Origin: an uncultured Oribacterium sp. | GTDB lineage: Bacteria; Bacillota; Clostridia; Lachnospirales; Lachnospiraceae | Length of the DNA stretch: 64,000 bases | NCBI GenBank assembly: GCA_934270345.1 | Contig: CAKQPT010000008.1 | Coordinates: forward strand, 1 to 64,000 | Direction of reading: 5' to 3' | Part shown: in pieces, positions 15,074 through 25,155 of the stretch | Layout: each line of letters begins with the position of its first letter | How positions within the stretch are numbered: position 1 is the first letter of the stretch | Notes under the pieces: model-generated | Database searches by the model: none | What the model was told of the DNA's origin: nothing | Seen by the model: the letters and a program-made list of their open reading frames with translations, nothing else | Translations under genes and position numbers: made by a program

Positions 15074-16735
15074 ATGGGAAAGCCTGGTAGAAGCAGGAAA
15101 AAACAGAGCACGGGGGATGAGACGAGGCAGAGGATCCTTCTGATTGCGGCGCTCATTCTGTGTGTTCTTTTTATGGGTATACTGATCCGCGTACTGGTGC
15201 GCGGCGGGAAGGAAAACGCAGAAGCTGCGGTGGAAGAGCAGACGCTGTCGGAGGCGGCTGAAGCAGTAAGCGAGACGGAGACGATTTCGACGGAGTCGCA
15301 GATTCAGCGGCTCACCGATCAGATCCAGGCGGATACGCTGCAGCGGGTGCTGCAGCAGTACGCGAACCTCGGTATCGTGAAGTGTGACAGCTACATCAAC
15401 TTCCGTTCGGCACCGAATCAGAACGATCTCACGAACATCATGGGTGAGCTGACAAACGGTGCGGCCGTGAACATCGTCGAGATGGATCCGGAGGGGGCCG
15501 AGGGCTGGGCACATGTCGAGTCCGGCGGGATGGATGGCTATATGTCGAAGCGCTATCTCGTAACCGGCGAGGAGGCTGTCGCGATGGTGCCGGAGCTGAT
15601 CCGTGTGCGTGCGACCGTCATCACCGATCATCTCCGGATGCGTTCGGGACCCGTTATCGAGGATGGCAATACGGTCGGCTCGGCGGCGAAGGGTGAGAAA
15701 TATGAGGTGCTCGAGCGTGCCGGTCAGGGCTGGATCAAGATCGCGCCGGACAACATCGACACCATCGATACCTGCTATATGTCGGCGGATCCTCAGTATG
15801 TGACGATCGACTACGGTCTCGATGAGGCGCGCACCCTGAACCTGAAGGCGAAGGTCCTCAATATGTACGACAATCTCGGCGTTTCCCTCGCGAGTGACTA
15901 CATCAACGTCCGTTCTTCACCGAAGGAGGACGGCATCCAGAACATCGTCGGTAAGTTCCCGGGCTATGCCGGCTGTAACATCCTCGGCGAGGAGAACGGC
16001 TGGTATAAGATCAAGTCCGGATCGGTCACCGGCTATGTGCGGAAGGACCTCATCGCGACGGGCGATACGGCGCAGAATCTCGCCGTGCAGCACGCGCAGG
16101 TTATGGCGATCGTGAACACGGAGTCGCTGAATGTCCGTTCGGAGGCATCGACCGACTCGAAGGCCTGGACGGCGGTCACCTCCGGTCAGCGATATAACGT
16201 ACTGAACCAGCTCGACGGCTGGGTACAGCTCGAGCTTGACGCGGGTGATGACGATGGTGAAGATCAGGGCGCGTTCGTCTCAACGCGCGACAACAACGTC
16301 ACCGTACAGTACGCGCTGCAGGAGGCCATCGAGTATTATCCGGCGGTTGAGGCAGCGAACGCGGCCATGGCCTTCCGGAATAAGATCGTCAACTTCGCCT
16401 GCCAGTTTGTCGGCAACCGCTATGTCTGGGGCGGCACCTCGCTCACCCATGGCTGTGACTGCTCCGGCTTCACACAGTCGGTACTGAAGAACTTCGGCAT
16501 CCAGGTCCCGCGTGTATCACGTGACCAGGCGAGAACCGGATCGAAGGTGACGAGCGCGAATATGCGCCCGGGCGACCTCATTTTCTACGCAAACCGCAGT
16601 GGTACGATCAACCACGTCGGCATGTACATCGGAAACGGCCAGGTGGTGAACGCCGCCTCCACCCGCTCCGGTATCCGCATCTACCGCTGGAATTACCGTA
16701 CCCCGGTGGCCATCCGAAACGTCATCGGCGACTGA
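15074..16735 (+). CDS. Membrane-anchored SH3b-repeat NlpC/P60 peptidoglycan hydrolase
   Basis: 553 aa. A basic N-terminus is followed by a single membrane segment at about residues 17-40 (RILLIAALILCVLFMGILIR) and a charged coiled stretch. Three to four bacterial SH3 domains follow, with the recurring YINFRSAPNQ / HLRMRSGP / YINVRSSPKE / SLNVRSEAS strands. The C-terminal NlpC/P60 domain has catalytic Cys in HGCDCSGFT and His in INHVGMYIGNG. It is expected to cut D-gamma-Glu-diaminopimelate or similar stem-peptide bonds outside the membrane. Start ATG 15074 follows AGGGGC; a TATAAT lies at 15031-15036. Confidence 0.92.
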   Translation: MGKPGRSRKKQSTGDETRQRILLIAALILCVLFMGILIRVLVRGGKENAEAAVEEQTLSEAAEAVSETETISTESQIQRLTDQIQADTLQRVLQQYANLGIVKCDSYINFRSAPNQNDLTNIMGELTNGAAVNIVEMDPEGAEGWAHVESGGMDGYMSKRYLVTGEEAVAMVPELIRVRATVITDHLRMRSGPVIEDGNTVGSAAKGEKYEVLERAGQGWIKIAPDNIDTIDTCYMSADPQYVTIDYGLDEARTLNLKAKVLNMYDNLGVSLASDYINVRSSPKEDGIQNIVGKFPGYAGCNILGEENGWYKIKSGSVTGYVRKDLIATGDTAQNLAVQHAQVMAIVNTESLNVRSEASTDSKAWTAVTSGQRYNVLNQLDGWVQLELDAGDDDGEDQGAFVSTRDNNVTVQYALQEAIEYYPAVEAANAAMAFRNKIVNFACQFVGNRYVWGGTSLTHGCDCSGFTQSVLKNFGIQVPRVSRDQARTGSKVTSANMRPGDLIFYANRSGTINHVGMYIGNGQVVNAASTRSGIRIYRWNYRTPVAIRNVIGD

Positions 16736-16795
16736 CCCCACACCTGTTCCCGGGAGGCATATGTCTTTCGGACAATGACGTTGTCAAGAGACTTC

Positions 16796-16829
16796 ATGGG
16801 GTCTGACCCCATTAAATTTTTATAAACTT
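16796..16829 (+). repeat. Short GGGGTC-palindrome repeat, copy 2
   Basis: ATGGGGTCTGACCCCAT followed by TAAATTTTTATAAACTT. It is identical to the copy at 7262-7295 except for one central base. It lies directly upstream of the YczE-like gene, and its TATAAA could act as a -10 box. Confidence 0.8.
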
Positions 16830-16849
16830 TAAGTGGAGAATAAACATCT

Positions 16850-17464
16850 ATGCAGAAAACAAAGATCAGTGCAAGCCGCATTGTCGGTATGCTCCTCGGC
16901 TGTGTCGTGATTTCCCTCGGCATCGCCTTCTTCAAGCAGTCCGGGCTGGGCAATGACTCCATCACGGCGCTCAACCTCCGGACCTCGGAGCTACTCGGGA
17001 TCTCCCTCGGCACCATGAACCTGATGGCGAACACGCTCTTTTTCATCGTCGAAATCCTCTGGGGGCGGAAATACATCGGCCTCGGCACCTTCTTTAACTG
17101 GGTGACCATCGGCTACATCGTGACCTTCTTTTATCAGCACATCGAACAGATCTTCGGCGTGGCCTCATCCTTCCCGGTACAGCTGATCTTCGTGATTCTC
17201 GGCGTCGTGATCACCTCCATCGGTGTGTCAATGTACCAGACCGCAAATCTCGGCATCGCCCCGTACGATTACCTCGCCATCGGCCTCGCGGATCACACCC
17301 CGTTTCCGTACTTCGGCTGCCGTGTCTTCACGGACGCCCTGACTGCGCTCATCACCTTCCTGCTCGGCGGCCTCATCGGCCTCGGCACCCTGATCTGCGC
17401 CTTCGGCCTCGGCCCCTTCATCAGCTTCTTCGATACCCATTTCTCGAAGAAGTGGATTCGGTGA
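16850..17464 (+). CDS. YczE/YyaS/YitT-family membrane protein
   Basis: 204 aa with five or six hydrophobic segments. The pattern GLGNDSITALN near residues 31-42 and NLGIAPYDYLAIGLAD near 125-140 matches the YczE/YyaS (DUF161-related) integral membrane family. The function of that family is unknown; one member in Bacillus is linked to surfactin production. The GGAG upstream is 11 nt from ATG, slightly long. The stop codon abuts a large palindromic element. Confidence 0.8.
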   Translation: MQKTKISASRIVGMLLGCVVISLGIAFFKQSGLGNDSITALNLRTSELLGISLGTMNLMANTLFFIVEILWGRKYIGLGTFFNWVTIGYIVTFFYQHIEQIFGVASSFPVQLIFVILGVVITSIGVSMYQTANLGIAPYDYLAIGLADHTPFPYFGCRVFTDALTALITFLLGGLIGLGTLICAFGLGPFISFFDTHFSKKWIR

Positions 17465-17716
17465 AACAGTGATGCCAGTAGCCCGGAGGGCAGTCTTCGA
17501 AAACACAGTACTACGAGACTGGAAAAATCAAAAATTGACCCCTAAGAACCAGTAGGCCCTCTGCAAACGACTGAGTTTTCTTTATGAAAACTCAGTGTTG
17601 CAGAGGGTGCTAAGGAAAATCACTCCAACTGGTTCTAAGGGGTCAATTTTGATTTATTCACAGTCTCTTCGTATGGTTTCCGAAGGCTGTCCTCCGGGCT
17701 ACTGGCATTTGCTGTT
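17465..17716 (+). repeat. Family-1 palindromic element, copy C (candidate structured RNA)
   Basis: About 252 nt. The outermost arms AACAG..ATGCCAGTAGCCCGGAGG and CCTCCGGGCTACTGGCAT..CTGTT pair almost perfectly. The middle helix TTGACCCCTAAGAACCAGT pairs with ACTGGTTCTAAGGGGTCAA with the same single A-A mismatch as copy A, although the flanking helix sequence is completely different. The apical hairpin ACTGAGTTTTC/GAAAACTCAGT sits inside CCCTCTGCAA/TTGCAGAGGG. It begins right after the preceding stop codon and occupies most of the 358-bp gap. Confidence 0.85.
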
Positions 17717-17761
17717 TTAACTAACATACAATGAGGTTATCGAAAATTTTACAAGTAGTTA

Positions 17762-17790
17762 TTGAAACTATGTGCGTCCGGGTGTATGAT
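17762..17790 (+). promoter_or_regulatory. Promoter of the degV-like gene
   Basis: TTGAAA (17762-17767), 17-bp spacer, TATGAT (17785-17790). Confidence 0.8.
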
Positions 17791-17822
17791 ATGCTCAATG
17801 TTTAAAAAGGAGTGATCATACT

Positions 17823-18710
17823 ATGCATTCATATATACTCAGCTGTTGTTCGACGGCGGATATGCCGGAGTCCTGGTACCAGGAGCGGGAGGTTAATGTC
17901 TGCTACTTCCACCTTCGTGTCGGAGACGATGAGTACCTCGATGATTTCGGGCACTCGATTTCCACCTCCGAGCTGTACCGCCGCATGGTGGCCGGTGAGC
18001 GTTCACAGACCTCGCAGGTCAATGTCGAGGAGTACATCGAGCGTTTCCGTCCGTATCTCGAGGCCGGAAAGGATATCCTGCATGTCACGCTTTCGAGCGG
18101 TATTTCCGGCACACTGAATTCAGCACGCATCGCGGCAGAGGATCTGAAGGAAGAGTTCCCGGATCGGAAGATCTACATCGTGGATTCTCTCTGTGCATCC
18201 TCCGGCTACGGACTGCTGATGGATAAGCTCTGTGATCTGCGTGACGACGGGATGGATATCGATGCACTCCGTGACTATGCAGAGACAGCGAAGCATAAGG
18301 TGCAGCATCTCGTCCTGACGACGGATCTTAAGTTCCTCATCATGGGCGGCCGTGTATCGAAGGCTTCCGGTGCGATCGCTACGATCCTCAATATCTGCCC
18401 GCTGATTGAGGTTGTAAAGGATGGTTCCCTCAAGGTGAAGGAAAAGCTCCGCGGCAAGCGGAAGGCCATCGCGCGCCTCAAAGAGAAGATGGAGGAGCTG
18501 ACAGAGGACGGGCTTGAGTACAGCGACAGCTGTTTCATCGGCAACTCCGAGTGCGAGGAGGATGCGGAGAAGCTGCGGGAGATGATCGAGGCACGTTTCC
18601 CGCATCTGAAGGGAAAGATCCGGATCTATCCGATCGGTCCGACCATCGGATGCCATACCGGCCCTGGAACCCTGGTCCTGTTCTTCTTCGGCAAGGAGAG
18701 AACAGAATAA
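17823..18710 (+). CDS. DegV-family fatty-acid-binding protein
   Basis: 295 aa. DegV proteins bind long-chain fatty acids; in Firmicutes the FakB members present them to the kinase FakA for phosphorylation. Conserved blocks: SCCSTADMP near the N-terminus (usually D.tADL), TSQVNVEEY, the LHVTLSSGISGTLNSA nucleophile-like serine loop, and GPTIGCHTGPGTLVLFFFG at the C-terminus. Which lipid it binds and whether a FakA exists cannot be seen here. AAAAAGGAG precedes the ATG. Monocistronic, bounded by its own promoter and a strong terminator. Confidence 0.92.
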   Translation: MHSYILSCCSTADMPESWYQEREVNVCYFHLRVGDDEYLDDFGHSISTSELYRRMVAGERSQTSQVNVEEYIERFRPYLEAGKDILHVTLSSGISGTLNSARIAAEDLKEEFPDRKIYIVDSLCASSGYGLLMDKLCDLRDDGMDIDALRDYAETAKHKVQHLVLTTDLKFLIMGGRVSKASGAIATILNICPLIEVVKDGSLKVKEKLRGKRKAIARLKEKMEELTEDGLEYSDSCFIGNSECEEDAEKLREMIEARFPHLKGKIRIYPIGPTIGCHTGPGTLVLFFFGKERTE

Positions 18711-18730
18711 AATAAGATTTGATGATAGAA

Positions 18731-18760
18731 GAGGACTGCGTTCAGAGCAGTCCTCTTTTT
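18731..18760 (+). terminator. Intrinsic terminator of the degV-like gene
   Basis: 9-bp stem GAGGACTGC/GCAGTCCTC with a T-run. The next promoter begins 3 bp further on. Confidence 0.93.
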
Positions 18761-18762
18761 GA

Positions 18763-18791
18763 TTGACTTTCACTTTTGGCGGTGCTAATCT
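18763..18791 (+). promoter_or_regulatory. Promoter of the PrpR-N-like regulator gene
   Basis: TTGACT (18763-18768), 17-bp spacer, TAATCT (18786-18791). Confidence 0.75.
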
Positions 18792-18864
18792 GCGTTTAAA
18801 AGACGCAAGTCTTAATTTATGATGCCGCGGATGCTGACGCGGTCGAAGAGTATGGAGCAGATCT

Positions 18865-20181
18865 ATGATTAATGTTGCAATTGTTAGTCCGGATCATTCG
18901 CTGGAGCCTGTAGAGAAGGTCATCGCAGAGCATGATTTCGGCTGTCAGTTTTTTCAGTATATTTATCGGAAGATGAGCGATATCGATGCCATCTACCAGG
19001 ATGTGAAGGGAAAGTGCGATGTCATTTTCTTCTCCGGCGAGCTGGGCTATCACTATATCAAGAACAAGTTTCCGGATAACCGCATCCCATGTACCTTTAC
19101 GGCCTATGAGCCGATCGATGTGCTGTCGATCCTGCTGCAGTTTCAGATCGAGCATCCGGAGACGAAGCTGAACCGCGTGTTCTGTGATTTCCTGACGACG
19201 ACGAATCATTATATGGATGTGCCACAGTATGTGAAGAAGGAACATTGTCCGTATTTTTTCGAGGATACGCACTACGACTACCGGCATATCACCGCCTATG
19301 CGAAGAAGCTCTGGGATGAGGGAAAGATCGATCTGATCCTGTCCCGGTCCATCAATAATCTGAATCGTCTCGATGAGCTTCATATTCCGTATGTGGAGGT
19401 CTTTCCTTCCGAGGCGATGATCGTGAAGTCGATTCGCTCGGCCCTCAATGAGCTCCGTCTCGACTCGATCAATCTGAAGGATGAGCTCAGTATCCTGATG
19501 CGACTGCCTTTTGATGAGGATGTCGAGCAGGAGGAGCAGGAGTACCGCGAGGCGACGGTCTACAAGCTGCTGGCGGACTACCGGAAGGCGAATCATCTGC
19601 ACTTCAGTATCTCCCAGGGCTTCAACCAGTTTGAGATCCATGTGCAGGTTCCGGCCGGCGCGCCACAGCTCGATACGATCCGCACTCTGCTTCTTCTGCT
19701 CAAAAAGGAGCTGAACTTCCCGTTCCGCATCGGTGCCGGTGTCAGTCCGTCCTATGAGCGTTCACGCTACTTCGCGGAGCACGCCCTCATGGAGGCGGAT
19801 CGCTATGGCCGGAATGATGCCTTCTTCATGGATGAGGAGGATAAGATCACCGGACCGCTCAGCGCGGATAATCAGCTGATGTACAACTACTCGAACGAGA
19901 AGGCGCTCGCTTTTGCCCGGGAAAACGGTATCAACGAGACTAACATCCTGAAGCTGATCAGCATCTTCGAGCAGGATGAAGAGCAGCTGATCAGCTCGCA
20001 TGCGCTCTCCGAGAAGCTCGGCATCACGATGCGTTCCGCAAGCCGTATCCTCGCGAAGCTCTACGATCTCGATATGATCCGCTTCCGGGATACCGCGCCG
20101 GATACGAAGACGCCGCGCCAGGGCCGTCCGTCGCACTATTATCATTTCAATCCGGAAGCGTTCAGGGAAGCGCTGCTCTAA
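18865..20181 (+). CDS. Putative transcription regulator: PrpR_N-like sensor, GGDEF-like middle, C-terminal winged helix
   Basis: 438 aa. Residues 1-190 read like the PrpR_N / sugar-binding-like sensor fold (IAIVSPD start, CDVIFFSGELGYHYIKNK, then DLILSRSINNLNRLDELHIPYVEVFPSEAMIVKSI, the usual end of that domain). Residues about 225-330 look like a degenerate GGDEF or GTP-cyclohydrolase-III-like fold (FRIGAGVSPSYERSRYFAEHALMEADRYGRNDAFF) with no GGDEF signature. Residues about 365-438 form a winged helix (LSEKLGITMRSASRILAKLYDLDMIRF). The target genes are unknown. Only a weak ribosome site GGAGCAG precedes the ATG. Confidence 0.65.
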   Translation: MINVAIVSPDHSLEPVEKVIAEHDFGCQFFQYIYRKMSDIDAIYQDVKGKCDVIFFSGELGYHYIKNKFPDNRIPCTFTAYEPIDVLSILLQFQIEHPETKLNRVFCDFLTTTNHYMDVPQYVKKEHCPYFFEDTHYDYRHITAYAKKLWDEGKIDLILSRSINNLNRLDELHIPYVEVFPSEAMIVKSIRSALNELRLDSINLKDELSILMRLPFDEDVEQEEQEYREATVYKLLADYRKANHLHFSISQGFNQFEIHVQVPAGAPQLDTIRTLLLLLKKELNFPFRIGAGVSPSYERSRYFAEHALMEADRYGRNDAFFMDEEDKITGPLSADNQLMYNYSNEKALAFARENGINETNILKLISIFEQDEEQLISSHALSEKLGITMRSASRILAKLYDLDMIRFRDTAPDTKTPRQGRPSHYYHFNPEAFREALL

Positions 20182-20273
20182 AGAACAAACACCTGTTTTT
20201 GAGATAGATTTTACAGAAGGTTTGGAGTATAATACTAAAGTTACATTAAGATATTATGACCAGGTGAGGTGAC

Positions 20274-23222
20274 ATGGGTAGACCGAAGGGCAGCAAGAAT
20301 AAACCGAAGACGACAGCAAATACCAGGGCGCGTTCCAGCAGTAAGGCGCAGGAATACGATGCACCCCTGATGGGGGACGAGGCCGCGATCATCATCACCT
20401 TCGCCGTCTCGCTTTTTCTGTTTCTGTCGAATCTGGGTCTCTGCGGTCCGATCGGCGCAGCACTGAAGGCTGTGCAGCTCGGGCTTTTCGGCGTGGTCGG
20501 CTATATCTTTCCGATCGTGCTTAGCTTCGTGGTGGCCTTCATCCTCTCAAACATCGATAACCCGCATGCGACGCTCCGGATGACTTCGGCGCTGTTCATG
20601 CTGGTGTTCCTGTCGGCGCTTCTCCAGCTGTTTACCGCGGGTGGCGTGCAGGACATGACACTGATGGACTTCTACAGTGAGGGCGCGGAGCTCGGCATCG
20701 GCGGCGGTATCGTCGGCGGTGCCCTCGCTATGGTGCTGCATACCATCGCCGGCACGGTCGGCGCGGCCCTGATCCTCATCGTTGCCAGCTTCGTGTGCCT
20801 CATCTATACCACCGGCAAGCCGCTCGCACGTATCATCGCGAAGCATTCCGCCCGTGCCGCGTCTCATGCACGTGATCGTGCGCGGGAGGATTTCTCGCAG
20901 GTGGCGGAGTCTGCGCGTCTCCATCGGGAGGAGCGTCGTCTCGCCCGGGAAGAGGAGCTGCGTGCCCGTCGGGCCGGTGTCGACATGCAGGCCATCGATC
21001 TTTCAGCCCATCAGTCGCTCGCCGAGATGAGTGCGCCGCCGACGCCTGTTGAGGCCAATGCTGCCGATCAGACCACCGCCCGGAAGACCGTGATGCCGGA
21101 GGACAGTTTTACCATCCCGGCCATCGACGACATGCCTTCGTTTGAGGCGACCCTCGGGGCGGGTACCGATGTGAAGCAGCCTGCATTGGCGGAGCCGAAG
21201 CTCAACACGGAGCCGACGATCACCGGCATGGGTGCGATCCTCGGCCCGGATGAAAATGCAGCGAACAGCGTCGAGCTGCCGCTGAATGTGCGCCATACCC
21301 CGGTGACACGCGATGACCGCGCGACGATGCCGGACAGCCTTTGGGATGATCAGAACCTCATGGATGACTACATGGATGAAGGGGCGGACGAGACTGACCG
21401 ACATGAAGACGACGCGTTCGGGCAGTATGCGCTGCCTTCTGCAGATGAAAATACGGTGGATGCGGAGCAGCCTCCGCTCGAGGACGCCGACGATGATCCA
21501 TCGGAAGCGGCCTATGCGGGGGACGATGAGGTAAGCGTCGGTCGCAATGGCGTGGCCACCATCGGGCGCGGCGATATGGAGCAGGGCACACGACGCATCG
21601 TGGCGTCGAACGGTCAGGTGATCGATGCCGATGTCGAGCCGATCAAAAAGAAGATCGAGTCCCAGCTCGACCGCGAGAAGAAGGAAAATACTCCGACGGA
21701 TGCAGATAATGCAAAGGTACAGCAGGAGATCCTCGAGAAAAAGAAGCCGCAGAAGCCGTACGTGATTCCGCCGCTCCGTCTCCTGCAGCAGCCGGCACGA
21801 CAGGACTTCGATACGAGAGAGGAGATTCGTCAGAATGCGCTGACCCTCCAGGAGACCCTGAAGAGCTTCGGTGTCAATGTCACGATCACGAACATCTCCA
21901 TCGGTCCGGCGGTGACACGCTATGAGCTGCAGCCGGAGATCGGTGTGAAGGTGTCGAAGATCGTCTCCCTCACGAACGATATCAAGATGCGTCTCGCCGC
22001 GGCGGATATCCGTATCGAGGCGCCGATCCCGGGCAAGTCGGCGGTCGGCATCGAGGTGCCGAACAAGCACGGGGCCACCGTTTACCTCGGTGAGGTACTC
22101 GGAAGCAGTGAGTTCCAGGGCGCGAAGGCGAAGCTTGCCTTCGGTGTCGGAAAGGACATCGCCGGTAAGACCATCGTGACCGACATCGCGAAGATGCCGC
22201 ATCTGCTCATCGCGGGTGCCACCGGCTCCGGTAAGTCGGTCTGCATCAATACGCTCATCATGTCCCTCCTCTTCAAGTATAAGCCGGAGGATGTCCGCAT
22301 GATCATGATCGACCCGAAGGTCGTGGAGCTTTCCGTCTACAACGGCATCCCGCACCTCCTGATTCCGGTCGTGACCGATCCGAAGAAGGCCGCCTCCGCG
22401 CTGAACTGGGCGGTCGCCGAGATGACGGATCGCTATAAGAAGTTCGCCGAGAGCGGCTCCCGTGATCTCAAGGGCTACAACGAGAAGATCATGGCCGTGC
22501 GGAATGATCCGGAGATTCCGGAGAATCAGAAGCCGGAGAAGCTGCCGCAGATCGTCATCATCATCGATGAGCTCGCCGACCTCATGATGGTTTCGAGCCA
22601 GGAGGTCGAGGACGCCATCTGCCGTATCGCCCAGCTCGCGCGTGCCGCCGGTATGCACCTCGTCATCGCGACCCAGCGTCCGACGGTTGACGTCATCACC
22701 GGTCTGATCAAGGCCAATGTTCCGAGCCGTATTGCTTTCGCCGTTTCGTCCGGTACCGACAGCCGTACCATCATCGATATGAACGGTGCCGAGAAGCTGC
22801 TTGGTAAGGGCGATATGCTCTTCTTCCCGCAGGGCATCCCGAAGCCGGTGCGTGTACAGGGCGCCTTTGTCTCCGATCAGGAGGTTTCCGACGTCGTCGA
22901 CTTCATCAAGGAGGAGATGGGCGAGGTTGAGTACAGTGAACGCATCCAGCAGCAGGTACAGTCCGGTGGCGGCGGAGAGGGCGGTATCGGTGGCGGCGGA
23001 AACCAGGACGAACTTTTCGCCGAGGCCGGTCAGCTGATCATTGAGACCGAGAAGGCCTCGATCGGTATGCTCCAGCGGAAGTTCCGCATCGGCTTCAACC
23101 GTGCGGCCCGCATCATGGACCAGCTCGCCGACGCCGGCGTGGTCGGCCCGGAGGAGGGCACGAAGCCACGGAAGATCATCATGACGCTTGCGGAGTTCGA
23201 CGAGCTGATTTCGAACGGTTAA
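20274..23222 (+). CDS. ftsK: DNA translocase FtsK/SpoIIIE
   Basis: 982 aa, long for SpoIIIE. About four membrane segments within residues 30-180 anchor it at the septum. A linker of about 300 residues, acidic and Pro/Ala-poor, follows. Then comes the RecA-like motor: alpha domain near 500-560, Walker A GATGSGKS near 647-654, Walker [13 protein letters not shown], and the C-terminal gamma winged helix ([26 protein letters not shown]) that reads orientation sequences on DNA. A Gly-rich patch [14 protein letters not shown] joins motor and gamma. It pumps chromosome DNA across the division or sporulation septum. GGTGAGGTG precedes ATG; TATAAT lies at 20228-20233. Confidence 0.95.
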   Translation: MGRPKGSKNKPKTTANTRARSSSKAQEYDAPLMGDEAAIIITFAVSLFLFLSNLGLCGPIGAALKAVQLGLFGVVGYIFPIVLSFVVAFILSNIDNPHATLRMTSALFMLVFLSALLQLFTAGGVQDMTLMDFYSEGAELGIGGGIVGGALAMVLHTIAGTVGAALILIVASFVCLIYTTGKPLARIIAKHSARAASHARDRAREDFSQVAESARLHREERRLAREEELRARRAGVDMQAIDLSAHQSLAEMSAPPTPVEANAADQTTARKTVMPEDSFTIPAIDDMPSFEATLGAGTDVKQPALAEPKLNTEPTITGMGAILGPDENAANSVELPLNVRHTPVTRDDRATMPDSLWDDQNLMDDYMDEGADETDRHEDDAFGQYALPSADENTVDAEQPPLEDADDDPSEAAYAGDDEVSVGRNGVATIGRGDMEQGTRRIVASNGQVIDADVEPIKKKIESQLDREKKENTPTDADNAKVQQEILEKKKPQKPYVIPPLRLLQQPARQDFDTREEIRQNALTLQETLKSFGVNVTITNISIGPAVTRYELQPEIGVKVSKIVSLTNDIKMRLAAADIRIEAPIPGKSAVGIEVPNKHGATVYLGEVLGSSEFQGAKAKLAFGVGKDIAGKTIVTDIAKMPHLLIAGATGSGKSVCINTLIMSLLFKYKPEDVRMIMIDPKVVELSVYNGIPHLLIPVVTDPKKAASALNWAVAEMTDRYKKFAESGSRDLKGYNEKIMAVRNDPEIPENQKPEKLPQIVIIIDELADLMMVSSQEVEDAICRIAQLARAAGMHLVIATQRPTVDVITGLIKANVPSRIAFAVSSGTDSRTIIDMNGAEKLLGKGDMLFFPQGIPKPVRVQGAFVSDQEVSDVVDFIKEEMGEVEYSERIQQQVQSGGGGEGGIGGGGNQDELFAEAGQLIIETEKASIGMLQRKFRIGFNRAARIMDQLADAGVVGPEEGTKPRKIIMTLAEFDELISNG

Positions 23223-23377
23223 GGTCTCCGGTCGTCCGTACAGCGGATGGAGCGTGAAGATGCTCTGCCGGAAGCATTGTCCTTCCGAAACGAGACGGGA
23301 ACCAAGGATACACTGTTTTTCAGGGGCCTGCCCCTCGAAATATAGACACTAAAGGCTATGAGAGAAAGAGGTAAGAG

Positions 23378-25045
23378 ATGAAGTCTGATATTGAGATTGC
23401 ACAGGAATCTACGATGAATCGCATCACAGACGTAGCGGCTGCGTATGGTATCGAGGCGGATGAACTCGAGCAGTACGGTAAGTACAAGGCGAAGCTGAGC
23501 GACGATCTCTGGGATAAGATCAAGGATCGTCCGAACGGAAAGCTCGTTCTGGTTACCGCGATCAATCCGACACCGGCCGGTGAGGGCAAGACCACCACAT
23601 CGATCGGTCTCGCCGATGCACTGAATCTGCTTGGAAAGAAGACCGTGGTCGCACTGCGTGAGCCGTCCCTCGGACCGTGCTTCGGCATCAAGGGTGGCGC
23701 GGCCGGTGGCGGATATGCCCAGGTCGTTCCGATGGAGGATCTGAACCTTCATTTCACCGGTGACTTCCACGCCATCACGAGCGCAAACAACCTGCTCGCC
23801 GCACTTCTCGACAACCACATCAAGCAGGGTAACGAGCTCCGCATCGACCTGAAGGCCATCAACTGGAAGCGCTGCGTCGATATGAATGATCGTCAGCTCC
23901 GCAACATCGTGATCGGTCTCGGGGGAAAGGCCGATGGTGTCGTACGTGAGGATCATTTCGTCATCACCGTGGCGTCTGAGATCATGGCGATCCTCTGCCT
24001 CGCAGACGATATGGAGGATCTCAAGAAGCGTCTCGCCCGCATCATCGTGGCATACGATGTCGATGGCAAGCCGGTGACCGCAGCGGATCTGCAGGCGGTC
24101 GGCTCCATGGCTGCACTCCTGAAGGATGCCATCAAGCCGAACATCATCCAGACCCTCGAGCACAACATGGCCCTCGTGCACGGCGGTCCATTCGCAAACA
24201 TCGCCCATGGCTGTAACTCCGTACAGGCGACCCGCTTCGCACTGAAGCTCGGTGAGATCGCGGTGACGGAGGCCGGCTTCGGTGCCGATCTCGGTGCCGA
24301 GAAGTTCTTCGATATCAAGTGCCAGATGGCCGGCTTCCAGCCGGATGCGGCCGTGCTCGTCGCAACCGTACGCGCGCTGAAGTACAATGGTGGCGTGCCG
24401 AAGACCGAGCTTGCGGCCGAGAACCTCGACGCACTCGCAAAGGGCATCGTGAACCTCGAGAAGCACATCGAGAACCTGCAGAGCTATGGTATCCCGGTCG
24501 TCGTAGCGATCAATCAGTTCGCGACGGATACCGAGGCGGAGCTTCAGTTTGTCGAGAACTTCTGCCGTGAGCGCGGTGCAGAGTTCGCACTCTCCAAGGT
24601 ACACGGGGAAGGCGGAAAGGGCGGCGTCGAGCTGGCGAAGACCCTGCTGGATACCCTCGAGAAGAAGGAGGCGCACTTCACGCCGGTACAGAAGCTCGAC
24701 GATAATCTCTACCAGAAGATCGAAGCCGTAGCGACGAAGATCTACGGTGCGGATGGCGTAAACTATGAGCCGAAGGCACGGAAGGCCCTCGATAAGCTCA
24801 CCGAGCTCGGTTTCGGTCAGGTTCCGGTCTGCATGGCGAAGACCCAGTACAGCCTGAGCGATGATGCGAAGAAGCTCGGCCGTCCGACCGGCTTCCGTAT
24901 CACGGTTCGTGATGCCTATGTTTCGGCGGGTGCCGGCTTTGTGGTCTGCCTCACCGGTGACATCATGACCATGCCGGGTCTCCCGAAGAAGCCGGCGGCG
25001 TTCGGCATCGATGTGAATGACGGAAAGATCACTGGACTCTTCTGA
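23378..25045 (+). CDS. fhs: Formate-tetrahydrofolate ligase
   Basis: 555 aa, the normal length. ATP-dependent formation of 10-formyl-THF from formate and THF, central to one-carbon metabolism and the methyl branch of acetogenesis. P-loop-like [10 protein letters not shown] at residues 65-74, then [30 protein letters not shown], and the C-terminal [18 protein letters not shown] and [19 protein letters not shown] blocks. GAGGTAAGAG precedes the ATG. The 155-bp gap upstream holds a small AGGGGC/GCCCCT hairpin (about 23321-23337). The other folate enzymes are not adjacent, so it is probably monocistronic. Confidence 0.97.
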   Translation: MKSDIEIAQESTMNRITDVAAAYGIEADELEQYGKYKAKLSDDLWDKIKDRPNGKLVLVTAINPTPAGEGKTTTSIGLADALNLLGKKTVVALREPSLGPCFGIKGGAAGGGYAQVVPMEDLNLHFTGDFHAITSANNLLAALLDNHIKQGNELRIDLKAINWKRCVDMNDRQLRNIVIGLGGKADGVVREDHFVITVASEIMAILCLADDMEDLKKRLARIIVAYDVDGKPVTAADLQAVGSMAALLKDAIKPNIIQTLEHNMALVHGGPFANIAHGCNSVQATRFALKLGEIAVTEAGFGADLGAEKFFDIKCQMAGFQPDAAVLVATVRALKYNGGVPKTELAAENLDALAKGIVNLEKHIENLQSYGIPVVVAINQFATDTEAELQFVENFCRERGAEFALSKVHGEGGKGGVELAKTLLDTLEKKEAHFTPVQKLDDNLYQKIEAVATKIYGADGVNYEPKARKALDKLTELGFGQVPVCMAKTQYSLSDDAKKLGRPTGFRITVRDAYVSAGAGFVVCLTGDIMTMPGLPKKPAAFGIDVNDGKITGLF

Positions 25046-25058
25046 TAACCGGTGACGC

Positions 25059-25111
25059 CAGAGGACCGGCAACAGAAATGCAGTACTGTGTTTCCTGTTG
25101 TCGGTCCTCTG
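25059..25111 (+). repeat. Mini-remnant of the family-1 palindrome
   Basis: Perfectly nested 53-nt hairpin: arm CAGAGGACCGGCAACAG pairs with CTGTTGTCGGTCCTCTG (one G-T). The loop region AAATGCAGTACTGTGTTTC keeps the conserved CAGTACT of family 1 but has lost everything inside. It follows the fhs stop by 13 bp and may act as its transcription end, although there is no T-run. Confidence 0.6.
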
Positions 25112-25155
25112 AATCATTGATTGATTTAAGTTTTAGAGACGAAAAGAGATAATTT

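Noticed and set aside
21003..22658. 551-codon open frame opposite ftsK
   Set aside because: Shadow frame caused by GC-rich codon bias. The + strand frame has full SpoIIIE motor motifs; the antisense frame has no recognisable protein features.
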